Below the pieces are notes generated by a model. That model did no database searches, was not told the origin of the DNA, and saw only the letters and a list, made by a program, of their open reading frames with translations. This document shows, in pieces, positions 17,052 through 25,300 of a stretch of DNA of 64,000 bases. Each line of letters opens with the position of its first letter. The first letter of the stretch is position 1. Made by a program: the position numbers and the translations under genes. Origin of the DNA: Pedosphaera parvula Ellin514 (GTDB lineage Bacteria; Verrucomicrobiota; Verrucomicrobiia; Limisphaerales; Pedosphaeraceae); contig NZ_ABOX02000015.1 in assembly GCF_000172555.1 (NCBI RefSeq), forward strand, positions 62,001 to 126,000, read 5' to 3'.

Positions 17052-17106
17052 GTTCAGCGTGGCCAAGGAGTCACGCGTGGATAGCTGTTGGAATCGAGAG
17101 AACATC

Positions 17107-17607
17107 ATGAGAAAAATCTGCATATTTGCATCCTTGGCGTTGATGGCCGCTGTGCTTAGCGTGAATGTCTACAACTCGATCGTCGACGCGAGGAGCTGGA
17201 GCGCCAACATTCCAGATTCGATTCTCACAGCGAGAATCTACTTCAAGACCGTCAACCCAGGAACATTTTTCCGGACGGCTTCGCCGTTCAATCAGCTTCT
17301 GGCGTTAGCCGCTCTGGTTGCTTGTTGGAAGTTCGGAAGGAAGGTAAGGCTGTATTTCGGACTGGCGTTCCTGCTCGCGGTGCTGACGGACGCCCTGACC
17401 TTTGCCTATTTCTATCCCCGGAATGAAATTTTGTTCCTCGCCGCCCAGTCGAACGCTGATGTGTTCACTAAAATCTGTTCCGAGTGGAGCACCATGAACT
17501 GGGTAAGAAGCATCATACTCGCATTCGGGCTTGTCTGTTCGATGAAGGGTCTCGACGCATATTACGTAAAGGCACAACCCCGCACCAAGTCAATGGATGG
17601 AACGTGA
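17107..17607 (+). CDS. cassette gene: four-helix membrane protein
   Basis: 166 residues from ATG 17107. Hydrophobic segments at about 4-22, 63-77, 81-101 and 135-147, with Asn/Asp-Ala-Arg loops between, resemble the DUF1772/anthrone-oxygenase-like layout (TVNPGTFFRTASPFNQLLAL before helix 2). That family link is tentative. Followed by an intact attC, so a complete cassette. Confidence 0.65.
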   Translation: MRKICIFASLALMAAVLSVNVYNSIVDARSWSANIPDSILTARIYFKTVNPGTFFRTASPFNQLLALAALVACWKFGRKVRLYFGLAFLLAVLTDALTFAYFYPRNEILFLAAQSNADVFTKICSEWSTMNWVRSIILAFGLVCSMKGLDAYYVKAQPRTKSMDGT

Positions 17608-17632
17608 ACCTTATGTCAATCGTGGCCTGGAC

Positions 17633-17725
17633 ACCTAACCATGCGCTGCAGCGAACGGCGGCGGGCCGTCGCGCTTGCAATCGGCGCGCCTCGTGGCCGC
17701 CGTCGCTGAGCTTGGGGCGTTAGGC
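17633..17725 (+). other. attC site, main type
   Basis: ACCTAAC (17633-17639) to GTTAGGC (17719-17725), 93 bases, with the CAGCGAACGGCGGC / GCCGCCGTCGCTG arms and unpaired A. Confidence 0.9.
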
Positions 17726-17759
17726 CGCAACCTTGTCACAAAGCCGTAATTCAACGATC

Positions 17760-18513
17760 ATGGAGCCGACAACGTGTATGCAAATGCAAAGAGGTGGTCG
17801 CGACGGGTTCACGCTCGTTGAACTTTTGGTCGTAATCGCAATCATCGGAATTCTGGCCGCGCTACTGCTGCCAACGGTTTCTAAAGGCAAGGCCAGAGCG
17901 CAACAAATTTACTGCGTCAACAATTTACGTCAAATCGGGGTGGGCTTGCACACGTTCCTCGCAAACGACCACGGTTATCCCGTGAGGTTTGCAAGCACAA
18001 ATGAGAACTACAATAGCAGGTTTTGGTGTGGCCAATTAGCACGGGATGGGTTTGGTGACTCTCACCTTGAAACAAATTATTTTCTAAGAGGAGTATGGGT
18101 ATGCCCGTCAGCCACTTGGCTGCTTCCCCCAGGACCAAGATTGTCCTACGGGTACAACTCAGACGAATACTCAGAGAACTTGTTGCGGAGGAACCCAACC
18201 AACCAATTCGGCCTTCAGGGCCATCCGGGTTGAGGGTGCACCGGATAGTTACAAACCAATAGCTGAGTCAGAAGTGTTTGCTCCAAGCGAAATGATGGCA
18301 GTCGGAGATTTCATTCAAGGAGATTTCATGCGAAAGAGTTTGGTCGAGTTAGAAAAGTACGGAAACATGAGCACGCGTCATCATGGCAAAGCCAACGTGG
18401 TGTTTTGCGACGGCCACGTTGAATCGCCGACGCTGAAATTTCTTTTTGAAGATACCAGCGACGCAGCTTTGGTGCGTTGGAACCGCGACCATCAGCCCCA
18501 TCGTGAAAAATAA
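17760..18513 (+). pseudogene. cassette gene: DUF1559-type pseudopilin, frameshifted
   Basis: From ATG 17760 the protein has a prepilin site and N-terminal helix ([20 protein letters not shown]), then a head ending [13 protein letters not shown] and a stop at 18233. The same protein continues one frame over as [20 protein letters not shown] and ends RHHGKANVVFCDGHVESP ... HREK at 18513; the HGxxxVxFxDGH block is the usual C-terminus of Verrucomicrobia/Planctomycetes pseudopilins. Removing one C in GGCCATCC (about 18218-18225) would restore one frame, so this is a recent mutation or a sequencing error. If intact it would be a secreted or pilus-like subunit of about 250 residues. Confidence 0.8.
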
Positions 18514-18517
18514 TGTG

Positions 18518-18751
18518 GCCTAACAAGAAAAGGAATGTAGATAACGCGGAGCGAAGCGGAGGGTTGTCTGCATTCCCGGGTTGAACGAAGCTGCGGGAGA
18601 GTTTTAGCGGGTCTTGCGAAGCGAGGAGTTGCTTTGCGGAAAGTATTTGCGGGCAGGATTTCCAGGCGGCCTGGGTGGCAGGATGAGTGCGGCGGCAAGT
18701 CCAGAGCGGGCGCAGGAAGTTAAGCGCCGGATGCGCGACCAGTCCATTTCT
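18518..18751 (+). repeat. R233 dispersed repeat, copy 2, starting in an R box
   Basis: GCCTAAC (18518-18524) follows the pseudopilin stop and runs into the same hairpin and 180-base tail as 15733-15967, with few differences. It is again fused to an intI fragment. Confidence 0.8.
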
Positions 18752-18843
18752 AAACGCTTGATTCCGGGTGCTGGCGGTGACAGGGTTTGAGCAAGCGCCG
18801 TGAGGAATCGTTCCAGTTTGAGTTCGCTGGGCAAGTGAGGCGG
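18752..18843 (-). pseudogene. intI: integron integrase fragment (head F)
   Basis: About 90 bases matching residues 45-75 of the other copies, with a one-base loss in the GTTTTGAG stretch. The region up to the operator-like palindrome has been deleted, so GAGGCGG is joined directly to CTCGAAATATT. Confidence 0.65.
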
Positions 18844-18904
18844 CTCGAAATATTATTCGTATATTGGAATGATTGCGACACGTGTCGCATGATAATTGTT
18901 AGCC
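18844..18904 (+). other. attI-like site of head F
   Basis: CGAAATATTATTCG (18846-18859), TGCGACACGTGTCGCA (18874-18889) and an imperfect core box GTTAGCC (18898-18904). Confidence 0.6.
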
Positions 18905-18922
18905 GACTATGCCACACCACAC

Positions 18923-19669
18923 ATGAACGCAACATCACAAGAACCCCAAACCGTCATCGTCACGACGAAAAATACGGCATCGCTGACACTCGGCATCATT
19001 GCGCTCGTAGTCGGAGTGTTGTCGTTGCTCGTGGGCTGGATTCCATTTCTCGGACTCCTTGCCATTCCGGTGGCGATCATCGGTTTGTTGCTTGCGGGCA
19101 TTGGTTTTGTGATTGCGCTGTTCAAGAGTGGCAAGGGCATCGGAATGCCGTTGCTCGGCGGGGTTATCTGCGTTGGCGCTTTAGTCCTTCCGATTCTTTC
19201 CACGGGCGGCACTTCGGCGGCGATTACGAGGGCCGTGGAGGAGTCATCCAGGAAGTCCAGATCTTCCACATCTCAGAAGAAGGTCCAAGAAGATGAGGAG
19301 ACGAAGGCGAAGACCGCATACATTCAGGAGCACCTCTCTCTCTACGATGTGCAGGCGCGTTACATGGATTCGATTCTCGACGGGAAAGTTCCAGGCGTGC
19401 TTTTCAAGCTGCGCAACACTGGAGACAGAGATTTGGAGATGGTGAAGGTCACAGTTCTTTTCAAGGACGCCACTGGAGCAGTGATTCACGAGGAGGACTA
19501 CACTCCAGTTCTCGTATCTAAGTATTCACTCCGAGACAATAAGCCGCTCAAGGCTGGTTACGTTTGGCAGATGGAGAGTGGGAAGTTTTACTCTGCTAAG
19601 TCAGTTCCCACCGAGTGGAAGGAGGGAGCAGTAGATGCGAAGATTTCAGATGTCAGATTTACCAAATAA
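18923..19669 (+). CDS. cassette gene: membrane-anchored FxLYD-like protein
   Basis: 248 residues from ATG 18923, 18 bases after the core box. Three hydrophobic segments near the N-terminus (about 19-40, 44-66, 74-96) resemble DUF4190-type membrane domains. A charged linker (ESSRKSRSSTSQKKVQEDEE) follows, then a beta-rich C-terminal domain (GVLFKLRNTGDRDLEMVKVT) with the FxLYD-like pattern of extracytoplasmic domains. Role unknown. Followed by a complete attC. Confidence 0.7.
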   Translation: MNATSQEPQTVIVTTKNTASLTLGIIALVVGVLSLLVGWIPFLGLLAIPVAIIGLLLAGIGFVIALFKSGKGIGMPLLGGVICVGALVLPILSTGGTSAAITRAVEESSRKSRSSTSQKKVQEDEETKAKTAYIQEHLSLYDVQARYMDSILDGKVPGVLFKLRNTGDRDLEMVKVTVLFKDATGAVIHEEDYTPVLVSKYSLRDNKPLKAGYVWQMESGKFYSAKSVPTEWKEGAVDAKISDVRFTK

Positions 19670-19672
19670 GTC

Positions 19673-19792
19673 GCCTAACCATGCGCTGCAGCGAACGGCG
19701 GCGGGCCGTCGCGGTTGCCATCGGCGCGAGCTCTTCAACCGCCCGCTCGCAGACCATGAATAACTTCGGATTACCTATATCTGGCGTTGGGC
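19673..19792 (+). other. attC site with long central part
   Basis: GCCTAAC (19673-19679) to GTTGGGC (19786-19792). Its right half is nearly the same unusual sequence as in the attC at 10108-10230. Confidence 0.75.
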
Positions 19793-19803
19793 GGAGTAAC
19801 ACC

Positions 19804-20205
19804 ATGACACGGAGCATCCCATCCGAACTAGAGACGAGCATCAATCGGCAGGTGCTCAGTCATCTAGACGGCCTGTCTGCGCATTCTGATGTCGCTGGCG
19901 CCCTGAGTGCGGCGTTGAAGCCGCTGGGAGATGTCCAGATGTTTTGTCCCGATTGGCAACAGTATCGCTACGTGGTTGCTTCCACCAAGGGTATCATCAT
20001 GGCGTTTGCCGTCGGGATGGACACGACCGCATTCCGATTGGATGAGCGCATGAAGGCTCGTGCCCTTGCCAGTGGAGGCGTGCCGTATCCCGAATGCGGC
20101 GATCAGTGGGTATCGTTTACGCTTTTCCGAAATGATTGGCCCAAGATTGATATTGAGTTCTGGGCCCGGAAAGCTTACGTCGCCGCGCGAGAACTCGAAC
20201 GATGA
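19804..20205 (+). CDS. cassette gene: conserved 133-residue protein, copy 2
   Basis: 127 of 133 residues match the protein at 9702-10103 (differences include N4S, A7S, M93V, H99Q). Start ATG 19804 lies 11 bases after the core box, as in copy 1. Function unknown. The changes are scattered and conservative and both frames are intact, which suggests both copies remained under selection or duplicated recently. Confidence 0.8.
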   Translation: MTRSIPSELETSINRQVLSHLDGLSAHSDVAGALSAALKPLGDVQMFCPDWQQYRYVVASTKGIIMAFAVGMDTTAFRLDERMKARALASGGVPYPECGDQWVSFTLFRNDWPKIDIEFWARKAYVAARELER

Positions 20206-20209
20206 GAAT

Positions 20210-20302
20210 GCCCAACAAACCGGATGCAGTGAACCCCGCGATTGCGTCCCGGTTGCATTTCGAATATCACTGGCGCGGGGTCACTGATCCGGAACGTTAG
20301 GC
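20210..20302 (+). other. attC site, divergent arms
   Basis: GCCCAAC (20210-20216) to GTTAGGC (20296-20302), 93 bases. Inner arms GTGAACCCCGCG and CGCGGGGTCAC pair with one unpaired A, a third arm sequence in this array. Confidence 0.8.
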
Positions 20303-20321
20303 TGCCTACACTTTTAGGATT

Positions 20322-20735
20322 ATGACTATCGCCGAAGCCAAAGAGTTGTTGCTGATGCACAGCTTCGCCTATTCCGATGTTGACCATCCCAAAATGAAGT
20401 CAGGATTCCTAGGTTCGTTGCGTCCGTTTTCTGGTCATTTGAATGAGCAGAATTATCACGAGGTTATGGCGGCATTGCTTGTGCTTGCTCCTTCGCTGGA
20501 GCAGCCAGTCGTTGACCGAGAGGTTGTCAGGTCACTTTGGGGTATCTGTCATTTAGCCAGAGCATGGGGGGTGTATCCAGACGGCATGCTTAGAAGCAAT
20601 GGATTGATTCAGCCAGCGGATGTTGAGCGGCTGGATGGTTGGATAGAGCACATTTCTTACGCGACGATGGTTTTGCTTGATGGAGGCGGCATTGATGTAG
20701 CATTTGAGTTTTATGACAATCCGACGGCAGCCTAA
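20322..20735 (+). CDS. cassette gene: 137-residue soluble protein
   Basis: ATG 20322, 19 bases after the core box. Mostly helical by pattern, no signal peptide or membrane segment; REVVRSLWGICHLARAWGVY is its most striking stretch. I do not recognise a family. Size and character resemble immunity-type or other small accessory proteins, which is only a guess. The stop lies in the attC. Confidence 0.65.
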   Translation: MTIAEAKELLLMHSFAYSDVDHPKMKSGFLGSLRPFSGHLNEQNYHEVMAALLVLAPSLEQPVVDREVVRSLWGICHLARAWGVYPDGMLRSNGLIQPADVERLDGWIEHISYATMVLLDGGGIDVAFEFYDNPTAA

Positions 20736-20816
20736 CACATCACTGGAGCCAACGCCGCTAACGCTTTGCGCGTTGACAACACTGCTTTGGCGTGGCTCAG
20801 TTCCTGAACGTGAGGC
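20730..20816 (+). other. attC site, second type
   Basis: GCCTAAC (20730-20736) to GTGAGGC (20810-20816, degraded core box). Arms GGAGCCAACGCC and GGCGTGGCTC pair with one unpaired A. Confidence 0.7.
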
Positions 20817-20833
20817 CAGATCGAGCGTGGGAC

Positions 20834-21067
20834 ATGATTTTGTATCCAGATGGCACAGAGATTCGAGTCGGCGATGCTGTTTTATTGCATCATCGCGCTT
20901 ACGCCGGCGTGGTTCAGCACATCATTGATTTGCCAGAAGATGTCGAGCGGTGGAATTTGGAAGCGCCTGGTTTGATGATTGACACATCCTATGGTGGGCT
21001 TGTGTTTCTTCCAAAAGATTCACTGGACGAAGATGAGATTATATTTGTCTCACGAGCCGTGGCTTAA
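20834..21067 (+). CDS. cassette gene: 77-residue soluble protein
   Basis: ATG 20834; the frame is also open upstream through the attC (to 20792), but that part is site sequence. Beta-rich (EIRVGDAVLLHHRAYAGVVQ, MIDTSYGGLVFLPKDSLDED), resembling small SH3-like or immunity-associated proteins without a secure match. The stop overlaps the next R box. Confidence 0.6.
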   Translation: MILYPDGTEIRVGDAVLLHHRAYAGVVQHIIDLPEDVERWNLEAPGLMIDTSYGGLVFLPKDSLDEDEIIFVSRAVA

Positions 21068-21130
21068 CACATCACTGGAACCAACCGGCGTTGGCGCGGT
21101 CAGTTCCGCTTCGGATGGCGTGTCTTGAGC
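21062..21130 (+). other. attC left half, truncated
   Basis: GCTTAAC (21062-21068) and the GGAACCAACCGGCG arm are present, but no GTTAGGC follows. From about 21105 the sequence (GTTCCGCTTCGGATGGCG ...) resembles the stretch before repeat R260 at 33070-33105. Confidence 0.6.
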
Positions 21131-21244
21131 TGTTTAAAATCCTGGGCCGAAGCGGGGATAGTTTTTGGGATTGGTCCCTATAAACATTTCGGTCCGCTGG
21201 ACCTTGGGGCGGGCTGCAAAGTGCGGGAAATATCGAGCATTCAA

Positions 21245-21275
21245 AACGGAACGTTCGAAGTTGAGCGCATGGTTA
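21245..21275 (-). other. attC left half on the minus strand, truncated
   Basis: Read on the minus strand, ACCTAACCATGCGCTCAACT begins as a main-type attC directly after the gene at 21318-21509, then is lost. It marks the left end of an inverted cassette block. The 115 bases to its left (21131-21245) hold no gene. Confidence 0.55.
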
Positions 21276-21317
21276 GGTGGCAATGTTCAAAACTCAAAAA
21301 CATAATCGCTAAAAATA

Positions 21318-21509
21318 TCACCGGCCTCTCGTCCGCTGTCGGATAATCTTCTCGGCCTTTTCCCTCAATGCGGCCAAATTATAAACCTCAACCTTCCCGC
21401 AAGCAGGGCAAGGAAACTCATGCGTCTCTTCGCTAGTCAGCACTGCATCATACACCTTTCCGCACTGGTAGCAGCGAATTGTCATCGGCATTGGAAAGGG
21501 TAATTCCAT
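21318..21509 (-). CDS. inverted cassette gene: 63-residue zinc-ribbon protein
   Basis: Start at ATG 21509, 17 bases after the minus-strand core box (in-frame ATGs at 21491 and 21485 are possible). Two Cys pairs (CYQCGK and CPACGK, 22 residues apart) form a zinc ribbon, followed by a basic helix (LREKAEKIIRQRTRGR). Probably cytoplasmic and nucleic-acid or protein binding. It lies on the opposite strand to the other cassettes. Confidence 0.7.
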   Translation of the reverse strand: MELPFPMPMTIRCYQCGKVYDAVLTSEETHEFPCPACGKVEVYNLAALREKAEKIIRQRTRGR

Positions 21510-21526
21510 AAATATGTGCTCTTGCC

Positions 21527-21625
21527 GCCTAACGACCAAGAACTGAGCCACCGGCGACGCGGGACGTGAACCGCGCAGCGGAATTGCCGGCGCCAACGCC
21601 AGTTGGCTCCAGTGATGTGTTAGGT
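21527..21625 (-). other. attC site on the minus strand, second type
   Basis: On the minus strand it runs from ACCTAAC (21625-21619) to GTTAGGC (21533-21527), with arms GGAGCCAACTGGCG and CGCCGGTGGCTC. Intact and inverted relative to the rest of the array. Confidence 0.8.
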
Positions 21626-21635
21626 GGCAATATAG

Positions 21636-21884
21636 TCATGGCTTTGGCGTCAACTGCATGAAAAGCGGTCCCTGTCCGCCACGTATCACTGTCTCGGCAA
21701 CGGTAAGCCAATCCTCAAGTGCCGCGGGGTCTGCCGTGCCTCCATCCTGCAGCATCTGAACGTCACTGAGTAACGAACCAATTTCACCACCTCGTCCGGT
21801 GTGCTCCCAATAAAACTCCAGGTATCGCTGCATGATCACAAATGCTGTCCGAAGTGGAACCGTCTCGTCCAATGAGGGCTTCAT
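21636..21884 (-). CDS. inverted cassette gene: 82-residue soluble protein
   Basis: Starts at ATG 21884, 13 bases after a minus-strand GTTAGGC (21904-21898), and is followed by the attC at 21527-21625, so a complete cassette. The stretch FVIMQRYLEFYWEHTGRGGE, then SLLSDVQMLQDG and DPAALEDWL, resembles small CdiI-type/contact-inhibition immunity proteins found in cassettes. That is from memory of the pattern and is weak. Confidence 0.65.
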   Translation of the reverse strand: MKPSLDETVPLRTAFVIMQRYLEFYWEHTGRGGEIGSLLSDVQMLQDGGTADPAALEDWLTVAETVIRGGQGPLFMQLTPKP

Positions 21885-21897
21885 AAAGTGCGATGCC

Positions 21898-22381
21898 GCC
21901 TAACAGTTATTACCTATTAGATTCTGTGGCCTATCCTTTCCATGGATTGAATGCTGTGCTGGACGTAAATCGCTGTCCAGCATATTTCCTGGCGAATAAT
22001 GAGTGGGGTAGACCTTCCATGGAAAGGCTGCAACAAAGGCGGCAAACGGACCCCGCCAAGGATTTCTATCGAATCCCAAGGGCAAGCTGAAGGACGAGTT
22101 CCACGAGGCGGCGCGGGATTGGGTGATGGCCCATTTGAAGAGTTGGCGGCCAAGGTCTTGACTGCGATATTTATTGTCAATGCGCGCACGGTTTCGATCA
22201 ACGCGCGTTTGCCGCCTTGATAGGTGAGGTGGGGAATGAGGGTCAGTTGTAGGGTGCCGATTACTTCTAAAGGAATTATATTGTGTTTCGGCAGGTTGGT
22301 TGTTTACTCAGGCGCACCGGTTTGCCCGGTGCGACAAATGGTGGCATTATTTCCCAGCCGATTCGGTTGTGTTCAGAAATT
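21898..22381. other. right border of the first cassette region
   Basis: GCCTAAC at 21898-21904 is the last core box (minus orientation). Beyond it lies what may be the 3' end of a broken gene: plus-strand KLKDEFHEAARDWVMAHLKS and a stop near 22160. The rest up to the putA start holds no gene. CGCACCGG/CCGGTGCG (22313-22333) is a strong hairpin about 50 bases before the putA ATG. Confidence 0.45.
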
Positions 22382-25300
22382 ATGAATCTTCAATCTGAGA
22401 TGCAAGTTCCGCTGCTCGATCAGTTAATGGATGGCTTCGATTCTGACAAGCCAGCGAAGTATCCACTCACGGTCAGGAAGGCGTTGTTCCTGGCGCGTCG
22501 ATTGCAGGAACGGGCCACGGAATTGCAGACACCGTCGGAAAAGCGTCAGCAGGCGGAACTGGACCGGATGCTGCAGACGCCGTCGGACAAGGCGACTCTC
22601 GCCCAGATTACCGATCAGGCCTTTCGCACGAACGATCCGCATCGGGCGGTGGAGCATTTGATTCACATTCTCGACGTGCAGGGCGTGCCGCGATTTTTCA
22701 GTTCGTGGGACCGCACGTTGATGAGGGGTTTTCAATCGTTTGGCGGGTATCTGCCGGGCGTGGCTTTGCCCCTGGTCAAGGAGCACATGCAGAAGGAGAC
22801 GGCGAATGTTATCCTGCCCGGGGAGAAGGAGATGTTGACGCGGCATCTGAGCGAACGCACTCACGAAGGGGTGCGGATGAATGTGAACTTTTTGGGTGAA
22901 GCGATCCTGAGTGAAGCCGAGGCGGAGCGGCGATTGCAGCAATATTTGATCAGTCTTCAATGGCCGGAAATTGAGGTGGTATCGATCAAGATATCGACGC
23001 TGTATTCGCAAATTTCGCCACTGGCGCGGGAGTTGACTGTGGCGCGGCTATGCGACCGGCTTGAGCGACTTTTCCTGACGGCGCAACGTGCGCGATTCAT
23101 GCGGCTGGATGGCGAGCAGGTGCCGAAGTTTGTTTATTTGGACATGGAGGAATACCGGGACAAGGAGCTGACGGCGGAGGCGTTCATGCGCACGCTGGAT
23201 CGGCCGGGGCTGAAGCAGGTCCGCGCCGGGATTGCGTTGCAGAGTTACGTCCCAGATTCCTTTCGCACGCTGCAGCATATTCAGGAGTGGGCGCGGCGGA
23301 GAGTGGCGGCAGGAGGCGGGCGTGTGACGGTCCGTCTCGTCAAAGGTGCGAACATGGAGAGCGAGCGGGCGGAGGCTTCGCAGCGCGGCTGGCCGCAGGC
23401 GCCGTATAAGAGCAAGGTCGAGACCGATGCCAATTACAAACGGATGCTGCACGAAATGATGAAGCCCGAGAATCTCGCGGCGATGAATGTCGGGGTGGCA
23501 TCGCACAACTTGTTTGATCTGGCGTATGCGCTGGTGTTGACGCAGGAAAACAATGCGTTTGACCGGGTGCAATTCGAGATGTTGGAAGGCATGGCGAACC
23601 AGCAGCGTCGTGCGTTGTTCGAGCTGACTTCGAAGCTGCTGCTCTATGCTCCGGCCTGCAAGAAGGAGAATTTCATCAACGCCATTGGTTATCTCATTCG
23701 CCGCCTGGATGAAAACACCGGGCCGGAGAATTTTCTGCGTCACGCTTTCAAAATCAAAGTGGGGAGTCCGGAATGGCAGAAGTTGGAGCAAGGTTTCCTG
23801 GCTTCCTTTGACGCGATGGCGGCGACCAGCGAGGCGCCGCGTCGTACGCAGAATCGGAATTTGCCTCCACTGGAACCTTCCGCGGCCGTGGCGCGAGGCT
23901 GGCAGTTGCTTCAGAATGAACCGGACACTGATTTTGTGTTGCCGGAAAATGGTAAGTGGGGAGAAGCAATTATTGCGAAATGGCAGCCACTGTTTGGGGA
24001 GAAGGCCACGCGGATTCCGCTGGTTGTGGCGGGTGAAGAATTGTTTGAAGGGCGTCCCATGCGCGAGTGTTTGGATCCGTCGCGGCCGGGAATTATCGTG
24101 GGCCGTTACCTGCAGGCCACGGATGCGGATGTGGCTCGGGCGGTTGAGAGCGCGGCGGCTGATCCGGATGGTTGGCGGAAGTTAAGCGCCGAGGCGCGAT
24201 TTGAAATACTGGGTAGAGTGGCGCAGGAGTTGCGTAGAGGTCGGGCAGACTTGATGGGCGTGGCGCTGGCCAATGGCGGCAAGACGTTGGCTGAATCCGA
24301 TCCTGAAGTTTCCGAAGCGGTGGATTTTCTGGAGTTTTATCGCAGCACCGCGCGTTGGTGGCAGGAGATGCCGACGACGCGGGCACGAGGCAAGGGCGTG
24401 GTGGTGGTGGTTTCGCCGTGGAACTTTCCCATCGCGATTCCGTGCGGTGGAGTCGCTGCGGCGTTGGCGGCGGGTAATACTGTGATTCTCAAGCCTGCTT
24501 CCGACACTGTGCTGGTAGCGTGGGAACTGTGCCAGTGTTTCTGGCGCGCGGGTGTTTCGAAGAATGCGTTGCAATTCGTGCCGTGTTCCGGCGGCAAGGA
24601 AGGGCGCAAGCTGGTGAATCATCCGCAGGTCAATGCCGTGATTCTCACAGGTGGAACGGCCACGGCGCTTGGCATGCTGCGTGATAACCCACGATTGACA
24701 TTGTTTGCGGAGACTGGTGGCAAGGACGCGACGATTGTGACGGCGGTTTCCGACCGTGACCAGGCCATCAAGCATATCCTGCATTCGGCGTTTAGTCATG
24801 CCGGGCAAAAGTGTTCCGCCACGTCGCTGCTGTTGCTTCAGGACGAAGTTTATGATGATCCGGCTTTTCGTCGTGGTTTGTGCGAAGCGGTGGAGAGCAT
24901 GAAGGTCGGTTCGGCGTGGGAGCTGGACACCAAAATGGGACCGCTGATTCGGCCACCCAGCGGTGACCTTGAAACCGCGCTGAAGGTGCTGGAACCGGGC
25001 GAAGAATGGGCATTGATGCCGCAGCCGATTGAAGGCAATCCGAATCTTTGGACACCCGGCATCAAGTATGGCGTGAGCCCGGGCAGCTTCACACATATGA
25101 CCGAGTTTTTCGGGCCGGTGCTGGCGGTGATGCGCTTCAAGACGTTAAGCGAAGCGGTGGCATTGGTGAACCAGACCGGTTACGGGCTGACCAGCGGGTT
25201 GGAAAGTCTGGATGAGCGCGAGTGGGATTATTGGAAGGAACATATTCACGCGGGCAATCTCTACATTAATCGCGTGACCACGGGAGCGATTGTGCTGCGG

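Noticed and set aside
24182-25096. 304-residue minus-strand ORF
   Set aside because: Antisense to the aldehyde dehydrogenase half of putA; no family match and Arg-rich shadow composition.
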